Shown piece by piece: positions 23,445-32,172 of a stretch of 64,000 bases of DNA. Where the stretch lies: positions 1 to 64,000 of the forward strand of contig DAOTWD010000145.1 of assembly GCA_034435975.1 (NCBI GenBank), written 5' to 3'. The DNA comes from CAKZQX01 sp034435975. Its GTDB lineage: Bacteria > Chloroflexota > Chloroflexia > Chloroflexales > Chloroflexaceae. A model generated the notes under the pieces. It saw only the letters and a program-made list of their open reading frames with translations. It did no database searches and was not told where the DNA came from. Position 1 is the first letter of the stretch, and the number at the start of each line of letters is the position of its first letter. A program made the translations under genes and the position numbers.

Positions 23445-25193
23445 TCAGTTATCGTGATCCATTTCTGCGAGAACGGCTGTAATGGTTGAACCTCGAATGC
23501 GATCGGCAGATTTATCATGCTGGCAGTGACGCTCAATAACGGCACATGCCAGTTGCATTAAGCGGCGGGGAGAACCGTGAGCTGCCTCTACCAACTTTTG
23601 ATCGACTTCGAATTCCAAATCCGGCACACATAAATCCGCAAAACATTGAACTGTTCCCAGACGTGTGTTAGGACGAGAGGGATTCGGTATATTTTGCAAT
23701 CTATTCCCCAACATTTTGCGCAATTGTTCAGGTTCCCATGCAAGTTCGCGGGTTGTCAGACTTCTGGGTATATCAATACCCTGTTGTATCCGTTGCCTCA
23801 GCTCGCCCGGCAGAAAGAACTTAAAGCTAAATCCGCGCTGCTGCAATGGATCGAGGTCAGACAACAACGGTCTAATAAGTGTGATTCCATCATTGTACTC
23901 CTCGGTATAGTTGTTTAGTCCATCAAGCAAAACATAAATATTCGTAAACCCACTATCTTTTGCGATTTGACCCAGTATCTCAAATTTATCTATTGGGCGA
24001 GAATCCCGATATGTTCTTAAAATGTTCTTATGATTATCAGGTAATTCTATGATATCTTGTTGTATTTTAGACAATTTACATGCAGCCCAGAAATTTGCTC
24101 TTGATGCTGCCTGATCGGAACGCAAAAACCGGCTTTTACGGGGTTCTGATGTCCTCATCCCGTCCAGTAGAATGTGCAAAAGTTGACGCTGAATGCAATC
24201 TGACCATGTATCAAGGGTGACTTCATTTTTGGGAAAACACTCAAAATGATCAAAATGGATAACGAGACAGTCCCCTCTGGTCTGAAGAGTTGCCTTCAAC
24301 ATCAGACAGACCGCTGTCTTACCATAGCCACCTGCACCATAGACAATGTGACTTACAGGTTGTTTTAGAGTAGAAAATATTGCGGGTTCAACAAAAAAAG
24401 CAGATAACCGTTCTCTCTCAGCGGTCGCATTGTGCGTGAAATACTCTAAAAAGGCTTCAGGATGTACCGAAAACCCTTGTGGTTGCGGTGGCGATGATAT
24501 GTTTACATGCTTTCCGTCGATTAGTTCACGTAAAACCGGTATGGACATCAACCGACTCATCGGCATCATGAAGCCAACCTTCTTTGCCGGATCACGATCT
24601 GCCTCTACGATCATTCCGATCACCGTCTGTGCAGTCTCACTCCACACTGGCATACCGCTGAAGCCGGGTTCGATCCAATATCGCGCGTCGTGATCGACTT
24701 CAAGTTGCACCAGGCCATCAATGCGCCGGCCACTGATACGCCCATAGGTGATAACACCATCGTCGTGACCGGGCGGAAAGCCTGTTACCTTAAAGCGATG
24801 ATTGCTCAGATCAGTGATAGGACGAACTTGAAGCGGGTGTTTGTTACCCGGTCGATCACGCAATTCGAGAACGGCAATGTCCAGGTTTTCAGGTCGCCAG
24901 AGGACGACCTGCGCCTGACAAATCTCCTGGTTATCAGCATAGCGCAGGCTTACCATCTCCTGGAGCATCTCACGGGCATGATCATCGGATTGCAGGGCCA
25001 GATTGACCACGTGGGCACAGGTTAATACGTGTGATGTATGAATAAAGAACCCGCCACCGACCAGAACAGTGCCCCCGGTGCGATATAGACGCACTACAGA
25101 AGATCTGTACAGTTCATCAGAAGTCTGTTTATTCCAAATCTTTCGGCACAAATCCGTTATAAATCGATACAATGCATAAAATATGGACATCAT
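23445..25193 (-). CDS. Trypsin-like protease fused to STAND-like NTPase
   Basis: 582 aa. Residues about 30-220 are a trypsin-like fold with the complete triad: H61 in LTCAH, D105 in LDIAVLEL and S179 in EPGFSGMP. Residues 245-582 are an NTPase with P-loop GAGGYGKTA (K292, T293) and Walker B VLLDGLNN (D424). No signal peptide, so it should act in the cytoplasm, where NTP-driven assembly could switch on proteolysis. This arrangement matches trypsin-STAND fusions reported from NTP-dependent conflict systems, usually next to Trypco domains, as here. Two adjacent ATGs start the frame; no strong ribosome site. It lies 163 bp after the Trypco1 gene and 11 bp before the winged-helix NTPase. Confidence 0.88.
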   Translation of the reverse strand: MMSIFYALYRFITDLCRKIWNKQTSDELYRSSVVRLYRTGGTVLVGGGFFIHTSHVLTCAHVVNLALQSDDHAREMLQEMVSLRYADNQEICQAQVVLWRPENLDIAVLELRDRPGNKHPLQVRPITDLSNHRFKVTGFPPGHDDGVITYGRISGRRIDGLVQLEVDHDARYWIEPGFSGMPVWSETAQTVIGMIVEADRDPAKKVGFMMPMSRLMSIPVLRELIDGKHVNISSPPQPQGFSVHPEAFLEYFTHNATAERERLSAFFVEPAIFSTLKQPVSHIVYGAGGYGKTAVCLMLKATLQTRGDCLVIHFDHFECFPKNEVTLDTWSDCIQRQLLHILLDGMRTSEPRKSRFLRSDQAASRANFWAACKLSKIQQDIIELPDNHKNILRTYRDSRPIDKFEILGQIAKDSGFTNIYVLLDGLNNYTEEYNDGITLIRPLLSDLDPLQQRGFSFKFFLPGELRQRIQQGIDIPRSLTTRELAWEPEQLRKMLGNRLQNIPNPSRPNTRLGTVQCFADLCVPDLEFEVDQKLVEAAHGSPRRLMQLACAVIERHCQHDKSADRIRGSTITAVLAEMDHDN

Positions 25194-25356
25194 GGCATAA
25201 CGGTTCTTCAGTGCAATGGCCAGGCCCCGCCCCCGCCGCGATGAAGTCTCGTTAGAATACTAAACACAGCACTTTATGACGTTGTGTATGTTTGTACCCG
25301 AACCGGTTGGATTTTTCGGTGAAGCGCTATGCGTCGTATTGTTGTCAGCATGCCTC

Positions 25357-25698
25357 TTATCCGTCAGTAGTTGACTCCGACTGCTTCCAGGTAAGCGTCA
25401 CGGCATAGTTCGCCTCTACGCCAGAGGAGGCGATGAATGCGCCCACCTCGCCATTAAGCTTGATGCCAAACGTCACGCTGATTTCGTCTGGTGGATCGGG
25501 GAGTGTGCGCAAGCGGGTGATAATGCCTGTGGCAGCGGGCCGGATCTTATCCAGTGCTTGAGCCAGAGTCAACTGGGCCTTCACAAACAGTTCACCTGGG
25601 CGTGCTGCTGGCGTCGTGCCGCGTAACTCATCGGGTTCGTTGACTTCAACCACGATGCTGCTGCCGTCTTCAAGGGGGAATTCGATCAGACGGTTCAT
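25357..25698 (-). CDS. Trypco1 (CU044_2847 family) protein
   Basis: 113 aa, a small beta-rich protein with the family pattern IEFPLEDGSSIVVEV near the start and a central ALDKIRPAATGIITRLRTLPDPPDEISVTFGIKLNGEVGAFIA. The family (trypsin-co-occurring domain 1) is known for sitting beside trypsin-like proteases and STAND NTPases in bacterial conflict loci. A linking or trigger role has been proposed, with no biochemical function established. The next gene downstream is exactly such a protease-NTPase. The start was set at the ATG preceded by AGGAGG; an upstream in-frame start lacks a ribosome site. It is probably the first gene of the cluster. Confidence 0.87.
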   Translation of the reverse strand: MNRLIEFPLEDGSSIVVEVNEPDELRGTTPAARPGELFVKAQLTLAQALDKIRPAATGIITRLRTLPDPPDEISVTFGIKLNGEVGAFIASSGVEANYAVTLTWKQSESTTDG

Positions 25699-26167
25699 CT
25701 TTTGCCTCCTGTGACGCATAGATTGATGTGTGTATTGCATAGTTGAGGTAACGCTAACTATATCATAGCATAGTCAGCAAGATATTACCATACAATTGCA
25801 GATTGCTTTGTGCAGTTTATGCCGAGGCAAAGTTGCATTGAACCAGAACAGGAAAGATGGCAATTTTTGGAGCAGTATTTTGCAACGTATTGGTACGTAA
25901 TGCACAACACAGTTATATTTTATGCTTATGCCGATCAGAGTTGACTGTTTGTATTTTTTGCACGCGATCATGTCCGGCAATGGTATAATCTACACAGAGT
26001 CAACCGTGGTAGCATAGAACACCGCCGGCAATGGCGAGAAGAGAGGGAAGCGGAGCGAAGAGAGAGAACCCGCGCTCCTCACTCCTCGCTCCGCTTCCCT
26101 CACTCCTCCCTCGGCGGTGGTTGCGCATTCAAGCAAACGGTAAGTCACCGTGGAAGGTTGAGGAACA
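25699..26167. other. Intergenic region upstream of the NTPase cluster and rfbC
   Basis: AT-rich DNA between divergent genes, so it should hold promoters for both. It contains a large hairpin element (26020-26119). A 68-codon cysteine-rich frame on the minus strand (25774-25980) has no ribosome site and is not accepted. Confidence 0.5.
26020..26119. repeat. 100-bp hairpin element upstream of rfbC
   Basis: Outer inverted repeat CACCGCCG (26020-26027) and CGGCGGTG (26112-26119). Inner perfect 16-bp inverted repeat GAGGGAAGCGGAGCGA (26043-26058) and complement (26086-26101). Similar purine/pyrimidine hairpins lie near 15000 and 21850. Confidence 0.75.
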
Positions 26168-26728
26168 ATGCCTTTTCACTTTGAACGGCAAGCAATTGCC
26201 GATGTGGTGTTGATTGAGCCGCATCAGGTGGGTGATCATCGAGGTTTTTTTATGGAAACCTATCGACGCTCCGAGTTTGTGGCACATGGCATTACCGATG
26301 TCTTTGTACAGGATAATCTTTCTCGTTCGGTGCGGGGAGTATTGCGCGGATTGCACTATCAGCAACATCCTCAGGCGCAGGGCAAACTAGTGATGGTTTT
26401 GCAGGGTGAAATCTTTGATGTGGCTGTCGATATCCGGCGGGAGTCCCCCACCTATGGAAAATGGGTCGGTCTGTTGCTTTCTGCCGATCGGTTTCAGATG
26501 CTTTATATTCCGGCAGGATTTGCGCATGGGTTCTGTGTTCTCAGTGAAACGGCCGATTTCACCTATAAAGTGACCAGCGAGTATAATCAGGCACTGGATC
26601 GCGGCATTCTGTGGAATGATCCGGAGATTGGGATTGATTGGCCGATCAAGCAACCAACTTTGTCTGCCAGGGATGCCCGGTTGCCGGTGCTGGCCGAAGC
26701 TGACAATCCCTTTGTCTATCAACCATAG
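26168..26728 (+). CDS. rfbC: dTDP-4-dehydrorhamnose 3,5-epimerase
   Basis: 186 aa, full length. It epimerises dTDP-4-keto-6-deoxyglucose at C3 and C5 on the route to dTDP-rhamnose for cell-surface polysaccharides. A cupin fold with the family's catalytic H63 in RGLHYQ, K73, D169 and the tyrosine at 133 in FTYK; IPAGFAHGF is also conserved. The ATG has GAGG eight bases upstream. The other rhamnose-pathway genes (rfbA, B, D) are not adjacent in this window, though glycan genes lie at 39-48 kb. Confidence 0.95.
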   Translation: MPFHFERQAIADVVLIEPHQVGDHRGFFMETYRRSEFVAHGITDVFVQDNLSRSVRGVLRGLHYQQHPQAQGKLVMVLQGEIFDVAVDIRRESPTYGKWVGLLLSADRFQMLYIPAGFAHGFCVLSETADFTYKVTSEYNQALDRGILWNDPEIGIDWPIKQPTLSARDARLPVLAEADNPFVYQP

Positions 26729-26820
26729 CTTGCTTTCACCTCACATTTTCACCGATGATGAGCGACCGCGTACGTAACCCTGCGGCCAATGGGATATAAA
26801 AAAGATGAGAGGGAGATATT

Positions 26821-27333
26821 ATGGAAGAGAATGATCCACAACACAAAACGTTGCGGATGACGCTGCTTATGACACCGGATATGGCGAATTTCTCTGGTCA
26901 TGTTCACGGCGGTGCCACGCTCAGATTGCTTGACCAGGTTGCCTATGCCTGTGCCTCGCGCTATTGTAATCACTATGTGGTAACGCTCTCGGTCGATCAA
27001 GTGTTTTTTCGCGAACCGGTACACGTGGGAGAGCTGGTGACATTCCTGGCTTCGATCAACTATACGGGGAATACCTCGATGGAGGTCGGTATTCGAGTGA
27101 TTGCCGAGAATATTATTCATAAAACGAGCCGACACGTTATGACGTGCTATTTCACGATGGTGGCAGTGGATGAAGACGGCAAGCCAGTCAAAGTACCACC
27201 TCTCAACATTGAGACGCCAACTGAGCAGCGCCGCTATACCGCCGCCCTGTTGCGTCGCGAGTTCCGCAAGGAGGTTGAACGGCGCAGCCTGGAGATACGA
27301 CAGATGCCCGGACACAGTGAAGAGCAGCGGTAA
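26821..27333 (+). CDS. Hotdog-fold acyl-CoA thioesterase
   Basis: 170 aa, hotdog fold of the YciA/BACH type, hydrolysing acyl-CoA to free acid and CoA in the cytoplasm. The motif MANFSGHVHGGATLRLLDQVAY corresponds to the family's N-x-x-G-x-x-x-GG-x-x-x-x-x-x-D helix with a catalytic Asp. The ATG is preceded by GAGGGAG. Acyl-chain preference cannot be read from sequence. A second, distant homologue sits at 51538-52047. It follows rfbC by 92 bp on the same strand; a functional link is doubtful. Confidence 0.88.
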   Translation: MEENDPQHKTLRMTLLMTPDMANFSGHVHGGATLRLLDQVAYACASRYCNHYVVTLSVDQVFFREPVHVGELVTFLASINYTGNTSMEVGIRVIAENIIHKTSRHVMTCYFTMVAVDEDGKPVKVPPLNIETPTEQRRYTAALLRREFRKEVERRSLEIRQMPGHSEEQR

Positions 27334-27613
27334 GTACGGCATGCATTGATCGGGAGTATACGGTTGCTTCGGGTAATGGACGACCGCCTACCTCCAGTCA
27401 ATGCCAGGTGGTACGCGGTCGGAGGTTCCCGGCCACTGATGCGTCGGGTGATGATAGCACACCCGCAGCTGGTGCCGCGGGTACGTCAGTCCGCATCCTG
27501 TCGTCAGGGATAGGATTGTTGATAACGTTCAATCCTGGTATGCCCCAATGACGTAGTGTTGCCAGTGTGTACCACATTTGACGCCCACTATTCCGCCTGG
27601 TATCTTTAGGGGC

Positions 27614-28414
27614 ATGACAACGATCTGGACAATCTCTGATCTGCACCTGTCAACAGCCAGACCCAAGCCAATGGATATTTTCGGGTCACACTGGAAAGAC
27701 CATCAGCAGCGGATAGGTGTGGCGTGGCAGGCACGGGTCAAGCCGGATGACTATGTGCTTATTGCAGGAGACATCTCATGGGCGCTTAAGGTGGATGACG
27801 CGCTGCTTGACCTGGAATGGATAGCAGCCTTGCCAGGGTATAAAGTGATGATACGGGGCAATCATGATTACTGGTTTCCGCGCCGAGTCGGGTCGCTCCG
27901 TACTCGCCTACCAGCGAGCATTACTGCGCTCGGCGGAGATGCAGTGGATATTGGGCGGGCGATCGTCTGTGGCACACGCGGCTGGATCACGCCCGACACG
28001 CCGGGGTTTCAGCCAGAGACAGATATGCGCATCTATCAGCGCGAGCTGCGTCTGCTTGACAGTGCGCTCAATATGGCGCAGCGGCTGGCCCAGAATGTCC
28101 GCCCGATCATTGTGATGATCCACTATCCGCCGTTCCTCAACCAGCAACCGACCGAGTTTGCGCAGCGGATTGCGGCGGCAGGTGCGGCAGCCTGCGTCTA
28201 CGGCCATCTGCATCGGCCCAACGATTGGGCGACGGCGGTGCAGGGCCGGGTCGATGGTGTGTTTTACCAGTTGACTGCGTGCGACTATCTGAGCTTTGGC
28301 CCGGTGGCGGTGCGCGGATTGCCAACCTGGCATGACCATCAGACATCCGAACGAGGATCTGCCATAGAGTGCACAGAACGTCCAGAGGGGCATAGAGGTA
28401 CCTTTCTATCATGA
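27614..28414 (+). CDS. Calcineurin-like metallophosphoesterase
   Basis: 266 aa with the five metallophosphoesterase blocks in order: D-L-H at 9-11 (SDLHLS), GDISWA, GNHDYW, H of MIHYPP, and GHLH. These bind two metal ions and hydrolyse phosphoesters. It resembles the COG1768 subgroup of predicted phosphohydrolases; the substrate is unknown. The start was moved to the ATG of MTTIWTISDLHLS, where AGGGG lies directly upstream, because the first block sits close to the N-terminus in this family. No signal peptide. Confidence 0.87.
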   Translation: MTTIWTISDLHLSTARPKPMDIFGSHWKDHQQRIGVAWQARVKPDDYVLIAGDISWALKVDDALLDLEWIAALPGYKVMIRGNHDYWFPRRVGSLRTRLPASITALGGDAVDIGRAIVCGTRGWITPDTPGFQPETDMRIYQRELRLLDSALNMAQRLAQNVRPIIVMIHYPPFLNQQPTEFAQRIAAAGAAACVYGHLHRPNDWATAVQGRVDGVFYQLTACDYLSFGPVAVRGLPTWHDHQTSERGSAIECTERPEGHRGTFLS

Positions 28415-28440
28415 GGTGATGCACCACCGCTGAACCATCT

Positions 28441-29508
28441 TCACGCCCCATCCACAATCCCCCGCAACCACGTGATCAGCTCATACACCGACGTATGCAT
28501 ATATGTGGCCCCGGCGATCTGCGACTGCCAGCGCGGGCCGTCGCCGTCGGATAGTACCGTGACCCGCATCTGCGTCGGTTCTGGCCCGGTAGCCAGCGCG
28601 AAGCCGGCGCGTTCCAGCGCCCGCGCCGTCCACTGCATCGGTAATCCTGTACCGCGCAACTGCACTGGCCCGTGCGTTGGAGCGTTGAGCCGGAATGTGC
28701 CGCTGGCAACATCAAAGGTGACACCCTCACCGCGAAACGCCGCCGCGAACGCCCCATTCAGCACCAGATCTTCGGGAGCACCCGCCAGCAGCGTCCCATC
28801 CGGAGTCATCAACCACAGCACATCGGCGCAGCGCAGCGCCAGGTCAAGGTCGTGTGTGGAGAGCAGCAACGCCTGCCGGCTGCTACGCGCCAGATGGCGC
28901 AACAGGTGCATTAACTCCACGCGGCGTGGCAGATCCAGAAAGGCGGTCGGCTCATCCAGCAACAGCACAACTGGATCCTGTGCCAGCGCTCGCGCAATCA
29001 TAATGCGTTGACGTTCACCGTCGCTCAACTCATGAACCGGGCGGTGCGCCAGCGCCACCGCGCCCACTGCTTCGATGGCGCGGCGTACCACCGTCTCATC
29101 ATCGGGCGTCAGCCGACCCAGCCAGTCGGTGTACGGATGCCGCCCCAGCGCCACTAGCGCATAGGCCGAGAGCTGGCCTACCTCAACCCGCTCGGTCAGG
29201 ACGACACTCAGACGCCGTGCCAGGTCGTGGGGACGTAAGGCGCTGATTGGCGTCCCGGCCAGTCGCACCTCGCCCGCCAGCGCGGGTTGCATGCCCGCCA
29301 GGGTGCGCATCAGCGTTGACTTGCCCACCCCGTTCGGCCCCAGCAGGCACACCAGTTCGCCTGCCCGCAAGCACACATTCAGCGCCGTCGCAATCAGCCG
29401 TGGCCCGGCCCGATCATAATGTGTGCGTTGCGGTGATCCATACCCAATACTCAGATTGTGGGTCGTTAAGACGGGTTCATCCATCGTTGCGTTTGTACGT
29501 TGAACCAT
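28441..29508 (-). CDS. ABC transporter ATPase, BtuD/FecE type, corrinoid uptake
   Basis: 355 aa. Walker A GPNGVGKST, signature LSDGERQR, Walker B VVLLLDEPTAFLD and H-loop STHD are all intact. It powers uptake through the neighbouring FecCD-type permease. About 100 extra residues follow the ATPase core (from about 250), an unrecognised domain not found in standard BtuD. Gene order (riboswitch, capture proteins, TIM barrel, binding protein, permease, ATPase) points to cobalamin or other corrinoids over iron chelates. The first ATG lies in a tandem ATGGTTCA repeat, and a second in-frame start is 24 bp downstream; neither has a clear ribosome site. Confidence 0.87.
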   Translation of the reverse strand: MVQRTNATMDEPVLTTHNLSIGYGSPQRTHYDRAGPRLIATALNVCLRAGELVCLLGPNGVGKSTLMRTLAGMQPALAGEVRLAGTPISALRPHDLARRLSVVLTERVEVGQLSAYALVALGRHPYTDWLGRLTPDDETVVRRAIEAVGAVALAHRPVHELSDGERQRIMIARALAQDPVVLLLDEPTAFLDLPRRVELMHLLRHLARSSRQALLLSTHDLDLALRCADVLWLMTPDGTLLAGAPEDLVLNGAFAAAFRGEGVTFDVASGTFRLNAPTHGPVQLRGTGLPMQWTARALERAGFALATGPEPTQMRVTVLSDGDGPRWQSQIAGATYMHTSVYELITWLRGIVDGA

Positions 29509-29541
29509 TGAACCATTGGAACGGTAGCACGGTTCAACGGT

Positions 29542-30639
29542 TCAACGGTATAAGCGCGCCCGGCGCAGGATGATCCATAGGACGACCGGTGCGCCGATCA
29601 GCGCCATCACTGCATTCAACGGCAACACCGTGTCCCTGCCTGGCATCTGCGCAATCAGGTCAGCGCTGATCGCGCAGATCGCCCCCATCACCATGACGGC
29701 TGGCATCAGCACACGATGATCCGAGGTGGCAAACAGGTTGCGACAGAAGTGCGGCACCGCAATACCCAGAAAGGCAATCGGCCCGCAGAACGCCGTTACC
29801 GCACCAGCCAGCATTGACGCACTGACGATAATCCAGAAGCGAGCTACTCTGACCGGCAGGCCCATGCTGTGCGCATATGCCTCACCCAGCAATAGTGCGT
29901 TCAACGACTTTGACAGCGTGAAGGCCAGCCCCAGCCCAATCAGGATCGTCGGGGCCAGCACGTGCATCTGGCTCCAGGTAACGCCGCCGAAACTGCCAAA
30001 TGTCCACATAAGATAGGCCTGAATGCGCTCGACAATACTGAAATAGAGCAGCAGGCTGACAATCGCGCCAGTAAGGTAGCCGATCATAATTCCCAGGATG
30101 AGCAAACTGACACTGCTCTGCACATGACGCGCCAGCAGCAGTACCAGCAGTAGCACTGCCGCCGAGCCGAGGCAGGCTGCCAGCACCAGGCTGATATTGC
30201 TTAACAGGCCAGCAACGGCCAGCAATGGCGCACTGGCGGCGATGCCCACCGACAGTACTACCAGCGCCACGCCCAGGCTGGCCCCCGAACTGATGCCCAG
30301 CACAAACGGATCGGCCAGGGGGTTGCGAAAGAGCGTCTGCATCTGCAAGCCGCTGACAGCCAGCGCTGCACCCGCGAGTGTCGCCGTCAGTGCCCGTGGC
30401 AGGCGAAAGTTCAGCACAATTGTGGCCCAGGTGGCCCGCTCTGGCTGGCCACCCAGCAGGATGCGCAGCACCTCGGCCAGTGGAATGCGCACCGAGCCTA
30501 ACATCAGGCTGAGCAAAAACACAGTGATCAGCCCCGCAAGCAAGCCTGCCAGCACTACTACCCGCAAACCCAGACGCGGCCATGCCTGCTCGGTTGCGCC
30601 GGTGGCGGCAGTGATTGATGTACCCCGGGTGGTTTCCAT
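29542..30639 (-). CDS. FecCD-family permease, probable BtuC role
   Basis: 365 aa with about ten membrane helices. The family signature GLQMQTLFRNPLADPFVLG and ISSGASLG is present, as is the late GPIAFLGIAVPHFCR block. It forms the membrane channel of an importer for corrinoids, haem or siderophores. The riboswitch upstream and the neighbouring genes favour corrinoids. It starts 19 bp after the binding-protein stop, with GAGGGT before the ATG, and ends 33 bp before the ATPase gene. Confidence 0.92.
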   Translation of the reverse strand: METTRGTSITAATGATEQAWPRLGLRVVVLAGLLAGLITVFLLSLMLGSVRIPLAEVLRILLGGQPERATWATIVLNFRLPRALTATLAGAALAVSGLQMQTLFRNPLADPFVLGISSGASLGVALVVLSVGIAASAPLLAVAGLLSNISLVLAACLGSAAVLLLVLLLARHVQSSVSLLILGIMIGYLTGAIVSLLLYFSIVERIQAYLMWTFGSFGGVTWSQMHVLAPTILIGLGLAFTLSKSLNALLLGEAYAHSMGLPVRVARFWIIVSASMLAGAVTAFCGPIAFLGIAVPHFCRNLFATSDHRVLMPAVMVMGAICAISADLIAQMPGRDTVLPLNAVMALIGAPVVLWIILRRARLYR

Positions 30640-30658
30640 ATACCCTCACGTACCACAC

Positions 30659-31924
30659 TCATGGTAACTGCTGATAAAAGTACAACTCATGCTCCGGTAG
30701 CAGATCGGGATGGAAGATGGCAATCAGATCTGCCAGTACCAGGTGCGGGTTGGTGACCCCGCTCTCCCAGTAGTCATTGCCACCATGCTCATTCACGCGG
30801 GCGTTGTTATTGTACATGCGCCCACTCTGAAACGCCGCAAACTCGGCGAAACGTTCATCCTCGGCCAGCGCGTCGGCGCGGCTTGTCCATGTACCGGTGT
30901 TGACCCAGAAATCGGCGTTAACCGCACGATCAAAAACAACCTCAAAGCTTAATTGCTGGCTGCCCATCGTATCATCATCGGCCCAGAGATACGTGGCACC
31001 AGCGTCAGCCAGCAACCGGGCGGGATAGCTGCGACCGCCGGGCATAAACCAGGTGCCCTGAAAAGGCGTGTTGGCAAAGACCGTTGGCCGCTGCTCGGCA
31101 CGCTGCGCCAGCGCCACCAGTTCGTCATACTGCGCCACCATGTCCGCGAAAACCGTCTGTGCTGCTGCTTCGACGTTAAACAGCGTTGCCGTAAATTTGA
31201 GCCACTCCGCCCGGCCCAGAGGTGACGGCTCCATATACTCCGAGTTGAGGACTACCTTCAGGCCTGCTTCCAACAATATCGGATGCGCATCGTTCTGTGG
31301 GTTGCCAACACCATACGTCATAACCACATCCGGCTCTAGATCGATGACCCGCTCGACATTGACTGCTGCGCCACTACCGATTTCGGCCAGCTTCCCGGCC
31401 TCAATTAAGTCAATTATTTCTGGTGTATTCACAAATGCAAAGTTGTCGATGGCTACCAGTGCGTCGGTTAAATCCAGGGCTGTCAGATGGGGCAAGTGTG
31501 TGGTGGACATGGTAGCAATCGTATTGATCGGTACCTCAATCACCTGAGCGTCAACAAAGCCTTCCGGGGCAGGCGTACCGCACTGTACCAGAACGTACTC
31601 AAACGTGGTTTCTGCATCGCGCCAGGGATTAACAACGGTGACAACTTTGTAGTTGTTAAAGTAGTCAATTGTCCAGCCTTCGGCATAGTCTATGCTGACT
31701 TTTTCGGGAAAATAGTCCACCGCAGGATCATAATCCTGAACACAACCCTCGGTTAGATTGGCCGCCGGCTGATCTGCTGCAGGTGGCGAGGGCAAGATAT
31801 CCGTACCAGATTCAGGGCTTGCCGTGGGTGGGGTTGCTGTCTCACCGCAGGCGCTGATCAGCATGGCGGCAACGATTAACAGCGCCAGCAGGCGTCCCAT
31901 AACAAGCACAATCGGGTTCTTCAC
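30659..31924 (-). CDS. Substrate-binding lipoprotein, probable corrinoid-binding (BtuF-like)
   Basis: 421 aa. An N-terminal signal with lipobox LISAC (cysteine near residue 25) anchors it outside the membrane. The body is a class III binding-protein fold, with INTIATMSTTHLPHLTALD and ERVIDLEPDVVMTYG in the first lobe and RPTVFANTPFQGTWFMPGG in the second. It delivers ligand to the FecCD permease. The start was set at a GTG preceded by GAGGAGG; the longer upstream frame would bury the signal peptide. BtuF proteins are shorter, near 270 aa, so extra loops are present. Ligand inferred from context. Confidence 0.86.
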   Translation of the reverse strand: MKNPIVLVMGRLLALLIVAAMLISACGETATPPTASPESGTDILPSPPAADQPAANLTEGCVQDYDPAVDYFPEKVSIDYAEGWTIDYFNNYKVVTVVNPWRDAETTFEYVLVQCGTPAPEGFVDAQVIEVPINTIATMSTTHLPHLTALDLTDALVAIDNFAFVNTPEIIDLIEAGKLAEIGSGAAVNVERVIDLEPDVVMTYGVGNPQNDAHPILLEAGLKVVLNSEYMEPSPLGRAEWLKFTATLFNVEAAAQTVFADMVAQYDELVALAQRAEQRPTVFANTPFQGTWFMPGGRSYPARLLADAGATYLWADDDTMGSQQLSFEVVFDRAVNADFWVNTGTWTSRADALAEDERFAEFAAFQSGRMYNNNARVNEHGGNDYWESGVTNPHLVLADLIAIFHPDLLPEHELYFYQQLP

Positions 31925-31979
31925 GTTGATTTCCTCCTCATTTCCGTTCTCAATAGCGGCAGAATAGCTGCCGCACTCC

Positions 31980-32050
31980 ATATACCTTTTCAGCCCCCCC
32001 GTCCACGGGGGGGCCAGGGGGGGGCGGCTGAAGTCCCGCTTGCCCTGGGT
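31980..32050. repeat. G-run palindromic repeat
   Basis: CCGTCCACGGGGGGGCCAGG matches the repeat at 1068-1092 (CCGTGGACGGGGGGGCCAGG) except in the GTCCAC/GTGGAC core. It is intergenic here and coding there. Confidence 0.65.
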
Positions 32051-32172
32051 GCAAGGCCGACCTGCGTCGGCTCCGATAGCCCGCCTCAGCGGCCTGCGTC
32101 GTGTGAGCCGAAGCCATCAGCCCGGCGTGTGGGGCATGGGAATGCCCAGGACGGTAACCTGTAACTGTAGTG

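Noticed and set aside
25774..25980. 68-codon cysteine-rich frame as a RiPP precursor for the radical SAM enzyme
   Set aside because: No ribosome site, hydrophobic without a leader-core layout, and about 9 kb from the enzyme; AT-rich spacer is a sufficient explanation.
28441..31924. Iron-siderophore transporter
   Set aside because: The family alone allows it, but the cobalamin riboswitch and transcobalamin-like proteins at the head of the run make corrinoid the better substrate; iron is not excluded.
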